From DASWHK01 sp036398215 (GTDB lineage: Bacteria > Acidobacteriota > UBA890), in assembly GCA_036398215.1 (NCBI GenBank), contig DASWHK010000147.1, forward strand, positions 1-37,862: DNA of 37,862 bases, written 5' to 3'. Both the position numbers and the translations under genes were made by a program. The notes under the pieces were generated by a model, which was given only the letters and a program-made list of their open reading frames with translations, had not been told where the DNA came from and did no database searches. Below are positions 18,503 through 27,299 of the stretch, in pieces (the stretch's first letter is position 1; each line of letters begins with the position of its first letter).

Positions 18503-18913
18503 ATGCCGGTACGGAAGCAGCTCACCGTGGCCTGGCAGAATCGGCCGGGAGAGCTGGCCAATGTCTGCCGGGTGCTGTCCGAGGTCGGCGTCAACGTCGA
18601 GGCGCTGGCAACCGCGGAAGCGGGCGAGTACGGCGCCGTGCGCCTGCTCGTCGACGACGTCGAGGCCGCTCGCAAGGTCTTTCATGACGCCGGCGTCGCC
18701 CACACCACGATCGATGTCCTGGTGATCGAGTTTCCCAACGAGCCCGGCTCGCTCAGCGAGGTCGCCGGCCGTCTGTCGGCGGAGCGCATCAACATCGAGT
18801 ATTTCTACGCCTCGGTGGCGCCGGCGGTGGAGCGAGCGTTGGGAGTTTTCAAGGTCTCCGACCCGCAGCGCGGCGACGAGATCTTCCGCGCCCTGGAAGA
18901 AGAAGATGACTGA
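18503..18913 (+). CDS. tandem ACT-domain protein
   Basis: ACT domains bind amino acids or other small ligands and control enzymes or transcription. The 136-residue product is two ACT units and nothing else: the first from about residue 5 (QLTVAWQNRPGELANVCRVL) to 65, the second from about 69 (IDVLVIEFPNEPGSLSEVAG) to 128. The PGEL/PGSL turns with a Gly at the ligand site are typical. The gene overlaps purC by 8 nt (ATGACTGA), so translation is coupled, and lies 30 nt after the HD-GYP gene. It may sense an amino acid linked to purine synthesis (aspartate or glycine would be logical), but no ligand can be read from the sequence. Confidence 0.88.
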   Translation: MPVRKQLTVAWQNRPGELANVCRVLSEVGVNVEALATAEAGEYGAVRLLVDDVEAARKVFHDAGVAHTTIDVLVIEFPNEPGSLSEVAGRLSAERINIEYFYASVAPAVERALGVFKVSDPQRGDEIFRALEEEDD

Positions 18914-19823
18914 GGTGGCCACCATCGTCACCTCGACGGACATCGATGCGTTTCCGCTGGCGCGCCGCGGCAAGGTCCGCGACGTGTACGCCCTCGACGA
19001 TCGGCTGCTGATCGTCGCCACCGACCGGATCTCCGCCTTCGACGTCGTGCTGCCCAACGGCATACCCCACAAGGGGAGCGTCCTGACCCAGATCTCGCGT
19101 TTCTGGTTCGACCGCATCGACATCTGCCCCAACCACCTGATCAGCACCGACGTCGCCGATTTCCCGGAGACTCTGCAGCCCCACGCGGAGGAGCTCGCCG
19201 GTCGCAGCATGCTGGTGCGCCGGGCGGATCGGGTCGACGTCGAGTGCGTGGTACGCGGCTACCTGATCGGCTCGGGCTGGAAGGATTACCAGGCCACCGG
19301 TGCCGTCTGCGGCATCCAGTTGCCTGCCGGGATGGAGCTCGCCAGTCGCCTGCAGGAGCCGATCTTCACGCCGGCCAGCAAGGCGGATGACGGTCACGAC
19401 GAGAACATCTCGTTCGCGCAGATGAGCGAGATGGTGGGCGCCGCCACTGCGGAACGGCTGCGGCGGCTGTCACTGGAGATCTACAAGACGGCGCGGGAGT
19501 ACGCCGAGCAGCGCGGCATCATCATCGCCGACACCAAGTTCGAGTTCGGCTTCATCGACGGCGAGCTGGCCCTGATCGACGAGCTGCTTACCCCCGACTC
19601 CTCGCGGTTCTGGCCGGCCGACCGGTATCGCAGCGGCGTCAGCCCACCCTCCTACGACAAGCAGTTCGTGCGCGATTACCTGAGCTCGATCGACTGGGAC
19701 AAGAACCCTCCGGGCCCCGAGCTCCCGGATGAGGTGGTCAGCGCCACCAGCGCCAAGTACCTGGAGGCATACGAGCAGTTGACCGGCTCGCCCTTGCCGG
19801 GCACCGGTCGCGACGGAGTATGA
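18906..19823 (+). CDS. purC: phosphoribosylaminoimidazole-succinocarboxamide synthase
   Basis: PurC joins aspartate to CAIR with ATP to give SAICAR in purine biosynthesis. The 305-residue product is of the longer, roughly 300-residue type. Recognisable segments are RGKVRDVYAL (nucleotide loop), LIVATDRISAFDVVLPNGIP, GSVLTQISRFWF, RADRVDVECVVRGYLIGSGW, ADTKFEFGF and DELLTPDSSRFWPAD. Its start lies within the end of the ACT gene, and its stop overlaps the next gene by 4 nt (ATGA), so the three genes form one translation-coupled unit. Confidence 0.97.
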   Translation: MTEVATIVTSTDIDAFPLARRGKVRDVYALDDRLLIVATDRISAFDVVLPNGIPHKGSVLTQISRFWFDRIDICPNHLISTDVADFPETLQPHAEELAGRSMLVRRADRVDVECVVRGYLIGSGWKDYQATGAVCGIQLPAGMELASRLQEPIFTPASKADDGHDENISFAQMSEMVGAATAERLRRLSLEIYKTAREYAEQRGIIIADTKFEFGFIDGELALIDELLTPDSSRFWPADRYRSGVSPPSYDKQFVRDYLSSIDWDKNPPGPELPDEVVSATSAKYLEAYEQLTGSPLPGTGRDGV

Positions 19824-20035
19824 GCAGGAGCAACTTGCAGCAACGCCTCGGCGCGCTGGTCGACGAGATGGTGAGCCGCGGCATCCGGCTCGACGAGGCC
19901 GAGCGCGAGCTCGAGGCCCACTTCCTGCGCCGGGTCCTGCAGGACGCCGGCGGCAACCAGTGTCGCGCCGCCGAGGCGCTCGGGATCCATCGCAACACCT
20001 TGCGCCGCAAGCTCCAGAGGTGCGGCCTCCTCTGA
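19820..20035 (+). CDS. Fis-type helix-turn-helix protein
   Basis: The 71-residue product ends in the HTH of the Fis/NtrC C-terminal family: LEAHFLRRVLQDAGGNQCRAAEALGIHRNTLRRKL. Before it is a short helical part (LQQRLGALVDEMVSRGIRL) that probably dimerises. No receiver or AAA+ domain is present, so it is a stand-alone DNA-binding protein of Fis size rather than a truncated activator. It overlaps purC by 4 nt, so it is made with the purine and ACT genes. The targets are unknown; nucleoid-type regulation or autoregulation of the unit are both possible. Confidence 0.87.
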   Translation: MSRSNLQQRLGALVDEMVSRGIRLDEAERELEAHFLRRVLQDAGGNQCRAAEALGIHRNTLRRKLQRCGLL

Positions 20036-20162
20036 CCTGACGTCGACGCAGGATCGGATAGACCGCCCCGGAGCCGGGTTGGAAAGCGGCGGGCCTGCGA
20101 CGCCTGGCGGCGGGGCCGCCCGGCCATGCCCGCGAGACGGGGGCGAGGGTCCGCCGCCCAAG

Positions 20163-20191
20163 TTGACGGTTTTCGGGTCCGTTGCTATTCT
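20163..20191 (+). promoter_or_regulatory. groESL sigma-70 promoter
   Basis: TTGACG (20163-20168) and TATTCT (20186-20191) are spaced by exactly 17 nt. The -10 box abuts the CIRCE element, so HrcA bound there would block initiation. The 316-nt gap between the HTH gene and groES holds this promoter, the CIRCE and a leader of about 150 nt with nothing else recognisable apart from the GroES ribosome site (AAGGAG). Confidence 0.8.
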
Positions 20192-20217
20192 TAGCACTCG
20201 TTATTCAGGAGTGCTAA
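20191..20217. promoter_or_regulatory. CIRCE operator (HrcA binding site)
   Basis: The perfect consensus TTAGCACTC (20191-20199), nine spacer bases, then GAGTGCTAA (20209-20217). CIRCE is bound by the repressor HrcA, whose activity depends on GroEL, so it gives feedback heat-shock control of groESL. No hrcA gene is in the window. Confidence 0.97.
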
Positions 20218-20351
20218 ACGGCGCTCCGCGGGCAGTTTTCAGCCCGAATTTGCCCATAGCAAAGACAGCCCTTTTCCTCGCGAAGCAGCGTTCCGGTCAC
20301 CTGACTTGCGACCTCATCGCGGATCAACCACGTAGCGCAAGGAGCTCGTAG

Positions 20352-20681
20352 ATGGCACAGACGAAGACGAAGGCGAAGAAGAAGCAATCGAGAGCGAAGG
20401 TTCAGCCCCTCGGCGACCGCGTCCTGGTCCGCCGGATCGAAGCCGGCGAGCAGGTACGCGGCGGCATCATCATCCCGGATACCGCCAAGGAGAAGCCTAT
20501 GGAGGCGGAGGTCGTGGCCGTCGGCCAGGGCAAGCGCCTCGACGACGGCACACGGGCGGCGTTCGAGGTCGAGGTCGGCGACACGGTGCTGATCGGCAAG
20601 TATTCGGGCACCGACATCAAGTTCGACGGCGAGGATTACCTGATCGTCAGGGAAGACGAGATCCTGGGGATCCTCGGCTGA
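20352..20681 (+). CDS. groES: co-chaperonin GroES
   Basis: GroES forms the heptameric lid of the GroEL chamber. The 109-residue product is longer than the usual 95-100 because of a basic N-terminal extension (MAQTKTKAKKKQSRAK) before the conserved VQPLGDRVLVRRI. The mobile loop (EAGEQVRGGIIIPDTAKEKP) and the end (DYLIVREDEILGIL) are normal. AAGGAG precedes the ATG; no later in-frame ATG lies before the conserved domain, so the extension appears genuine. It is followed by groEL after 59 nt and shares the CIRCE-controlled promoter. Confidence 0.97.
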   Translation: MAQTKTKAKKKQSRAKVQPLGDRVLVRRIEAGEQVRGGIIIPDTAKEKPMEAEVVAVGQGKRLDDGTRAAFEVEVGDTVLIGKYSGTDIKFDGEDYLIVREDEILGILG

Positions 20682-20740
20682 ACGCAATGGAGCCGGTCGC
20701 GGCCCGCTGAGGGTCGCCGACCGATGAACGGAGGAATCTG

Positions 20741-22369
<1,629 letters not shown>

Positions 22370-22398
22370 TCCGGCGGAGGCGAGTACGAGGAACCCAG

Positions 22399-22438
22399 GC
22401 GCCCCGGGGCCCGACGCGGTCCCGGGGCGCACCTCTTT
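22399..22438 (+). terminator. Rho-independent terminator after groEL
   Basis: A 10-bp perfect stem GCGCCCCGGG (22399-22408) / CCCGGGGCGC (22421-22430) with a 12-nt loop is followed by ACCTCTTT. The U-run is interrupted, but the stem strength and the position 30 nt after the groEL stop fit a terminator. Confidence 0.65.
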
Positions 22439-22543
22439 GCTCCGCCATTTGCTGGCTGCTACGATTCTCTTACCCCCTTTGGCGGCCATCTTGGGCCGCA
22501 CGGATTCCGACGGACTTTCCCTCAGCAAGGAGTCATTAGCCTC

Positions 22544-23140
22544 ATGAAGTCATTTCACTGGATTGCGCGCGGGGTGCTGTTCGCGGCGGTGCTCGGCGTT
22601 GGCGCGCCCGCTCTGGCCGCCCAGGATGCGGCGGCCCCGGCCACGCAGGCCGCGGCGCAGGTGCGTCCCCTCAAGATCGCGGTCATCAACGGCATCCGGG
22701 TTCTGGCGGAGTCGAACGTCGGCAAGGCGGTCCAGGCCGAGGGCGAGGCGGCGAACCGCGACTGGGAGAGCCGGGTTCGCGCCAAGCAGACCGAGCTCGA
22801 CACGCTCGTCCGCCAGGTGCAGGAGCAGCGCCTGACCCTCACCGAGGACGCTCTGGCGCGGATGAACGCACAGGCCGAGCAGCTCCAGGTCGACCTCACG
22901 CGGACGCGCGACGACGCCCAACGTGCCATGAACCGCTTCACCATGGAGGCGCAGAACCGGATCAACGCCCAGCTCATCCCCGCGGTCGAGAGGTTGGCGG
23001 CCGAGGAGGGCTACGACCTGATCCTCGACACCAGGCTCGAGGGCATCCTCTACTTCGCGGATGCCATCGACGCCACCGACCGTTTCATTCAGATGGTCAA
23101 CGCGCAAGGCGGCGGCCAGCAGCCACCAGGACAGCGATAG
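22544..23140 (+). CDS. skp: OmpH/Skp-family periplasmic chaperone
   Basis: Skp-type trimers hold unfolded outer-membrane proteins in the periplasm. The 198-residue product has a signal peptide (MKSFHWIARGVLFAAVLGVG, cleavage likely after ALA about residue 26), then IAVINGIRVL as the first beta strand and a long charged coiled coil (about residues 60-145). The closing segment is AEEGYDLILDTRLEGILYFA, as in the family. It ends in a Gln/Gly/Pro tail. AAGGAG lies upstream of the ATG. It sits alone between groEL and rnpB rather than beside bamA or lpxD, its common partners. Confidence 0.9.
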   Translation: MKSFHWIARGVLFAAVLGVGAPALAAQDAAAPATQAAAQVRPLKIAVINGIRVLAESNVGKAVQAEGEAANRDWESRVRAKQTELDTLVRQVQEQRLTLTEDALARMNAQAEQLQVDLTRTRDDAQRAMNRFTMEAQNRINAQLIPAVERLAAEEGYDLILDTRLEGILYFADAIDATDRFIQMVNAQGGGQQPPGQR

Positions 23141-23174
23141 GGGCCCACGGCAAGCCCGCAAAGACGGCGCCCCG

Positions 23175-23276
23175 GCGCCAACGGCAATCACACGGTTTCA
23201 GGTTCCAATAGCGACCGCACAACACCAACTCGCCATCGGTTTGCGTTGCGACGACCGAGCGCGCCAACGGCAATCA
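23175..23276 (+). repeat. 16-bp direct repeat flanking the rnpB upstream region
   Basis: GCGCCAACGGCAATCA occurs exactly at 23175-23190 and 23261-23276. Similarity continues with mismatches for about 15 nt further, so the second copy runs into the 5' strand of the RNase P P1 helix. The 70 nt between the copies holds no gene. It may reflect a local duplication of the rnpB 5' flank. Confidence 0.6.
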
Positions 23277-23680
23277 AACGATTCCGAATCCACGAGGCAG
23301 GGGAATCGCTGCCGGCTCAGCCGGTAGAGGAAAGTCGGGACTCCACGGGCCGCGTGCTGGGTAACACCCAGTGGGGGAAACCCCAGGCTAGTGCCACAGA
23401 AAAAATACCGCCGCCCGTTCGTGGTGGCCGTTCGCGGCCACCGGGCGGTAAGGGTGGAACGGTGGGGTAAGAGCCCACCAGTACCGGCGGTGACGCCGGT
23501 AGCTCGGTAAACCCCACGTGGAGCAAGGCCAAATAGGGGAGCATGAGGAGAGCCCGCCTCCGCTCCCGGGTAGGCTGCTCGAGGCGGCGGGTGACCGCCG
23601 CCCCAGATTCATGGTTCCCACCCCGGCTCGCGCCGGGGCAACAGGATCCCGCTTACTCGCCTCGTGGATTCGGAATCGTT
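23277..23680 (+). ncRNA. rnpB: RNase P RNA, type A
   Basis: This is the catalytic RNA that removes 5' leaders from pre-tRNAs. The conserved core can be read in order: AGAGGAAAGTCGGGACTCC (P4 5' strand), GGGTAACACCCAGTGGGGGA, CTAGTGCCACAGAAAAAATA, GGTAAGAGCCCACC (the L15 region that pairs with tRNA CCA), CTCGGTAAACCCC, GCAAGGCCAAATAGGGG, CCGGGTAGGCTGCTCGAG and ACAGGATCCCGCTTA (P4 3' strand). A perfect 22-bp pairing of 23277-23298 with 23659-23680 forms an unusually long P1; the mature ends are probably a few bases inside these limits. The 3' end overlaps the stop codon of the convergent ssb gene. Confidence 0.95.
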
Positions 23681-24125
23681 AGAACGGGATGTCGTCGTCG
23701 GTGACTCCGGCGTCGCTCGGGCTCGGGTCCGCCGGCCCGCTGTCGTAGTCGCCGCCGCCGCCAGCGCCGCCACCACCGCCACCGCCACCGTCGCCCCGGC
23801 TGCCCAGCATCTGCATGTTCTGGGCGACGATCTCGGTCGTGTAGCGGGTGTTGCCGTCGCGGTCTTCCCACTTGCGGGTCTGGATGCGGCCCTCGATATA
23901 GACCTGTCGCCCCTTGGTGAGGTACTGGCCGCAGATCTCCGCCAGCTTCGCCCAGGCGACGATCGTGTGCCACTCGGTCCGCTCCTGGGTCTCGCCGTCC
24001 TTGGTCCAGCTGTCGGTGGTCGCCAGCGTGAAGTTGGCCACCGCCGTGCCGTTCTGTGTGTACCGTAGCTCGGGGTCCTTCCCCAAGTTGCCGATCAAGA
24101 TCACCTTGTTGACGCCCCGTGCCAT
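23679..24125 (-). CDS. ssb: single-stranded DNA-binding protein
   Basis: SSB coats single-stranded DNA in replication, repair and recombination and recruits partners through its C-terminus. The 148-residue product has a complete OB fold (VNKVILIGNLGKDPELRYTQ, WHTIVAWAKLAEICGQYL, RQVYIEGRIQTRKW, and TTEIVAQNMQML). A glycine-rich linker (about residues 112-125) follows, and the partner-binding tip is DDDIPF. GAGAGG precedes the ATG. Its stop codon is inside the 3' strand of the rnpB P1 helix. It is 265 nt downstream of cpoB and probably has its own promoter, which I could not identify. Confidence 0.97.
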   Translation of the reverse strand: MARGVNKVILIGNLGKDPELRYTQNGTAVANFTLATTDSWTKDGETQERTEWHTIVAWAKLAEICGQYLTKGRQVYIEGRIQTRKWEDRDGNTRYTTEIVAQNMQMLGSRGDGGGGGGGGAGGGGDYDSGPADPSPSDAGVTDDDIPF

Positions 24126-24390
24126 GCCACGCCTCTCTTCTCGTTGTCGTTCGGTTCCTGCGATCGCTCGGATCCGCCCGGGGAATTCCTTCGAGCGCGT
24201 ACGCCCCTATGTACCACACTCGTTAGACGGCCACAGCCGGCCGCTTTCCGGGGGGTGGTGAGGCGACTGGCCCGCACTTTCTTCGTCCGGCTGTTGCGGG
24301 CGCGGGGAGGCCCGCGCGACGAACGACGATGAGAAATGCGGGCTAGGAGGCCCTGGGCGCTGGGGCGGCTCGTTGGAGCGGTGGCCGGCG

Positions 24391-25233
24391 TCAGCTCGGG
24401 AGCCGGCAGCCGGCCGGCAGCGTCTGGCCCATGCGGTCAAGCTGCATGCAGCCGATCAGGGCGGCGTCGCTGCGGCCGTGGGCGGCGATGAGCTGGCGCA
24501 GCTCGCGGATGGCGTCGTCGCGCTGGCCGAGCTCGACCGCTTCGAGGGCGGCGCGCAGCACCGCGTCCGGCACCTTCGGGGAGGCGGGAAAGCGCTGGGG
24601 GATCTCGAGGAAGCGTCGCCGGGCGTCGGCGTGCCGCTGCTGCGCGGCGAGGGACTCGCCGATCCAGTAGAGGGCGTCGGCGCCGCGCGCATCGCCGGTG
24701 TAGCGGACCAGGAACTCCTCGAAGCCGGAGATCGCGAGGACGAACTGGCCGGCGGTGTAGTCGCCGTAGGCGGCATTGAACAGCGACTCGCTCTCGGCCG
24801 CAGCCGGCGCCGGGGCGTCAGCGGTCGGCTGGCCGCGCGGCGGCGGCATCGCCATGCCGGAGCGAGGCGGCTCCGTGACAGCGGCGCCGACCGCCGCGGC
24901 GCTGACCGCCTCGAGCTGCTGGGCAAGCAAGTCCATCTGCTGGCGCAGGTTGGCGACCTCCGTCTCGAGGGTGCGCAGGTCGGCGCCGCCGCTGGCCTGC
25001 TGGGCGCGCACCGGGTCGAGCGCGTTCTCGAGGTCCTGGCGGATCTGGTTGACGCGGGCGATGATCGTCTGCTGGGTGGCCTGGAGGTCGGCGACCTGGG
25101 CCTCGAGGGTCGCCGCGCGGTTCTCCGACTCCGTGACCCGCTGCTGCATCGAAGCGCAGCCCGGGGCCGCGACCAGCAGGGCGGCGAGCAACAGCAGGTA
25201 CCGGGGTTCTCTCAAGCGACTCACGGGGTCCAT
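24391..25233 (-). CDS. cpoB: Tol-Pal system protein CpoB/YbgF
   Basis: CpoB coordinates outer-membrane constriction with peptidoglycan synthesis and binds TolA. The 280-residue product has a coiled-coil region (about residues 30-115) that would trimerise, a Pro/Ala linker, and a C-terminal TPR domain from about residue 147 (SLFNAAYGDYTAGQFVLAIS, ADALYWIGESLAAQQRHADA). The signal ends VAAPGC with Cys26, so it looks like a lipoprotein, whereas E. coli CpoB is soluble in the periplasm. It follows pal after 58 nt, as in the standard cluster. Confidence 0.92.
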   Translation of the reverse strand: MDPVSRLREPRYLLLLAALLVAAPGCASMQQRVTESENRAATLEAQVADLQATQQTIIARVNQIRQDLENALDPVRAQQASGGADLRTLETEVANLRQQMDLLAQQLEAVSAAAVGAAVTEPPRSGMAMPPPRGQPTADAPAPAAAESESLFNAAYGDYTAGQFVLAISGFEEFLVRYTGDARGADALYWIGESLAAQQRHADARRRFLEIPQRFPASPKVPDAVLRAALEAVELGQRDDAIRELRQLIAAHGRSDAALIGCMQLDRMGQTLPAGCRLPS

Positions 25234-25291
25234 GAGGAAACGCGCGCCGGCCCCGCGGGGAGACGGCGCGCGTTCACTCGGATACGTGTTG

Positions 25292-25855
25292 TCAGTTGCC
25301 GATCGCCTGGAACTGGGCGCGGCGGTTCTGCGACCACGCCGACTCGCTACTGCCGGGGACCGCCGGCTGCTCCTCTCCGTACGAGATGATCTCGATGCGC
25401 TCGCGGGGGACGCCGAGCGACACCAGGTACTGCATCGTCGCGGCGGCGCGCCGCTCGCCGAGCGCCATGTTGTACTCGCGCGTACCGCGCTCGTCGCAGT
25501 GGCCGGCGACCAGCACTCTCACTTGGGCGTTCTCGCGCAGGAACTGGGCGTTGGCCTGCAGCGTCGCCCGCTGATCCGGCCGGATATCGGCGCTGTCGTA
25601 ATAGAAGTAGATGGCCTTCAGGATCCCCTGCCGGTTGATGTCCTCGAGCGTGAGGACGCCAGTGGCCGGCGGGTTGGTGTCCCAATCCTCCGCTTCCGGA
25701 ACCTCCTGTGGTGGAGCTTGCTGTACGGGTCGTTCGACCGGCGCAGCCGCGACCGGCTCGGCGGCCGGCGGCTCCTGGCTTGAGCAAGCTGACAGCATGC
25801 CGGCGGCAATCAGTAATACCGCCGCGACGCTCGTCTGCTGGGTAAGAGCTCTCAT
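25292..25855 (-). CDS. pal: peptidoglycan-associated lipoprotein Pal
   Basis: Pal ties the outer membrane to peptidoglycan and is moved by the Tol complex. The 187-residue product has a lipoprotein signal with lipobox LSAC (Cys24), a Pro/Ala/Glu linker, and an OmpA-like domain from about residue 75. It contains IYFYYDSADIRPDQ, the diaminopimelate-binding segment VAGHCDERGTREYNMALGER with its Asp and Arg, and IEIISYGEEQP. The ATG at 25855 follows GGAGGAAG, and this choice gives a proper signal peptide; the frame is open upstream into tolB. It lies 34 nt after tolB. Confidence 0.96.
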   Translation of the reverse strand: MRALTQQTSVAAVLLIAAGMLSACSSQEPPAAEPVAAAPVERPVQQAPPQEVPEAEDWDTNPPATGVLTLEDINRQGILKAIYFYYDSADIRPDQRATLQANAQFLRENAQVRVLVAGHCDERGTREYNMALGERRAAATMQYLVSLGVPRERIEIISYGEEQPAVPGSSESAWSQNRRAQFQAIGN

Positions 25856-25889
25856 CGACGTCTTCCTCCGTTGGGTGAGCCTGAAGGGC

Positions 25890-27299
25890 TCATCTGCCAC
25901 CCCACGAGGGGGTCTGGTTGTTGCCTTCCCGGGTGAGCTGACGCAGCCGCGAGCCGTCGAACCCGATCGCATAGACATGGTTCTGGTCGCCCTGCGACGC
26001 TTCGAAAACGATTTGTCGTCCGTCGGGCGACCAGCTCGGCGAGTCGGCGCGCCCGTAACCTTGCGTCAGCTTGACGCTCTTTCGTGTTGTAAGACTGTAC
26101 ACGAAAATCTGGAAGCTGTTACCCCCCTCGGAGGCTGCATAGGCGATTAGGTCCGAAATTTGCGGGTTCGGATTCCATGACGGAGAGTCCACCTGGGAGC
26201 CTTCTACCCGAAGGCGCTCCAGGTTGGTGCCGTCGATGGCCATCTTGTAGAGGTGCTGGCCGCCGGCCCGGTCGGAGATGAAGGCGATCTCGCGGCCGTT
26301 GGGCGAGAAGGTCGGTGAGGTATCCACCGCCGAGCTGCTGGTGATCCGTTGGAGGTCGCTGCCGTCGGGCCGCATCGTGTAGATCTCGGCGTTGCCATCC
26401 CGGAGGCCGTCCATGGTGGAGGAGAAGGCGATCCGGCTGCCGTCGCGCGACCAATCCGGCGAGGTGTCCTGCCCCGCGGAGCGGGCGATGACCGGCGGCA
26501 CGCCGCCGAGCTTGTTGAGCATGGCGATGTCGACGTTGGGCACGCCGTCGTGGAACCGGTAGGTGACGTAGGCGATCCGGTCGCCGGCGGGGGAAAAGGC
26601 CGGGCTGAGCGCCAGGCCGCCGTCGTTGGTGATCCGGGTGACGCCGTGGCCGTCGTAATCCATCACGTAGATCTCCTTGGGGCCGCGACGGTTCGAGACG
26701 TAGGCGATGTGGGTCGAGGCGACCCCCGGGATCCCGGTGTAGTAGAGGACGGCGTCGTCGGAGAAGAGGTGCGCGAGGGCGCGCAGCGCCGAGTTGGAGA
26801 CGATCGCCTCGGCCGGCGGGACCTCGTCGCCGTAGCGCTTGCCGATCACCTGCTGACCGCTCTGCACGTCATAGATCCGGAACTCGACGAGCACGTTGTT
26901 GCCCTCGCGGCGGACGAAGCCGCGGACCAGCGCCTCGGCGCCGGTTCGCCGCCAGGCGACGAAGTCGGGGGGCTGGTCGCCGACAGGCAGGGCAGGGTAG
27001 AACTCCGGGTCGACGACCTCGAAGACCATCGAGTGGTGCAGGTCGTTGCGCAACACCTCGTGGAGGACCGTCGCCTCACCCTCGGCGCCGGGGACCAGCG
27101 ACAGCGGCGGCAGGGCGACGGTGATCGCACTGCGGACGCGGTTGCGCAGCTCCAGGTAGATCTCCCCCTGTTGCTGCTGGGCGCCGGAGGCCCAGGCGCT
27201 TGTCGAGGATGCCGGCGCCAACGCCGCCAGGGCCCCGAGCGCGACGGAGCCCGTCATCAGCGCGCGGCGCGAGATCGTCTTACTGCGGTCGGAAGCCAA
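25890..27299 (-). CDS. tolB: Tol-Pal system beta-propeller protein TolB
   Basis: TolB is a periplasmic protein that binds Pal and is controlled by TolA. The 469-residue product has the N-terminal TolB domain (about residues 45-170, with VLHEVLRNDLHHSMVFEVVD) and a six-bladed propeller of repeated WSPDG-like units (TRITNDGGLALSPAFSPAGD, SPDWSRDGSRIAFSS, SPTFSPNGREIAFIS, SPSWSPDGRQIVFEA). The leader contains SRRALMTG ahead of its hydrophobic core, closer to a Tat than to an ordinary Sec signal. Its start overlaps the end of tolA by 20 nt. Confidence 0.95.
   Translation of the reverse strand: MASDRSKTISRRALMTGSVALGALAALAPASSTSAWASGAQQQQGEIYLELRNRVRSAITVALPPLSLVPGAEGEATVLHEVLRNDLHHSMVFEVVDPEFYPALPVGDQPPDFVAWRRTGAEALVRGFVRREGNNVLVEFRIYDVQSGQQVIGKRYGDEVPPAEAIVSNSALRALAHLFSDDAVLYYTGIPGVASTHIAYVSNRRGPKEIYVMDYDGHGVTRITNDGGLALSPAFSPAGDRIAYVTYRFHDGVPNVDIAMLNKLGGVPPVIARSAGQDTSPDWSRDGSRIAFSSTMDGLRDGNAEIYTMRPDGSDLQRITSSSAVDTSPTFSPNGREIAFISDRAGGQHLYKMAIDGTNLERLRVEGSQVDSPSWNPNPQISDLIAYAASEGGNSFQIFVYSLTTRKSVKLTQGYGRADSPSWSPDGRQIVFEASQGDQNHVYAIGFDGSRLRQLTREGNNQTPSWGGR

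Noticed and set aside
23760..23810. Runs of GCC/CCA triplets near the end of ssb considered as a microsatellite.
   Set aside because: They encode the normal glycine-rich linker of SSB.
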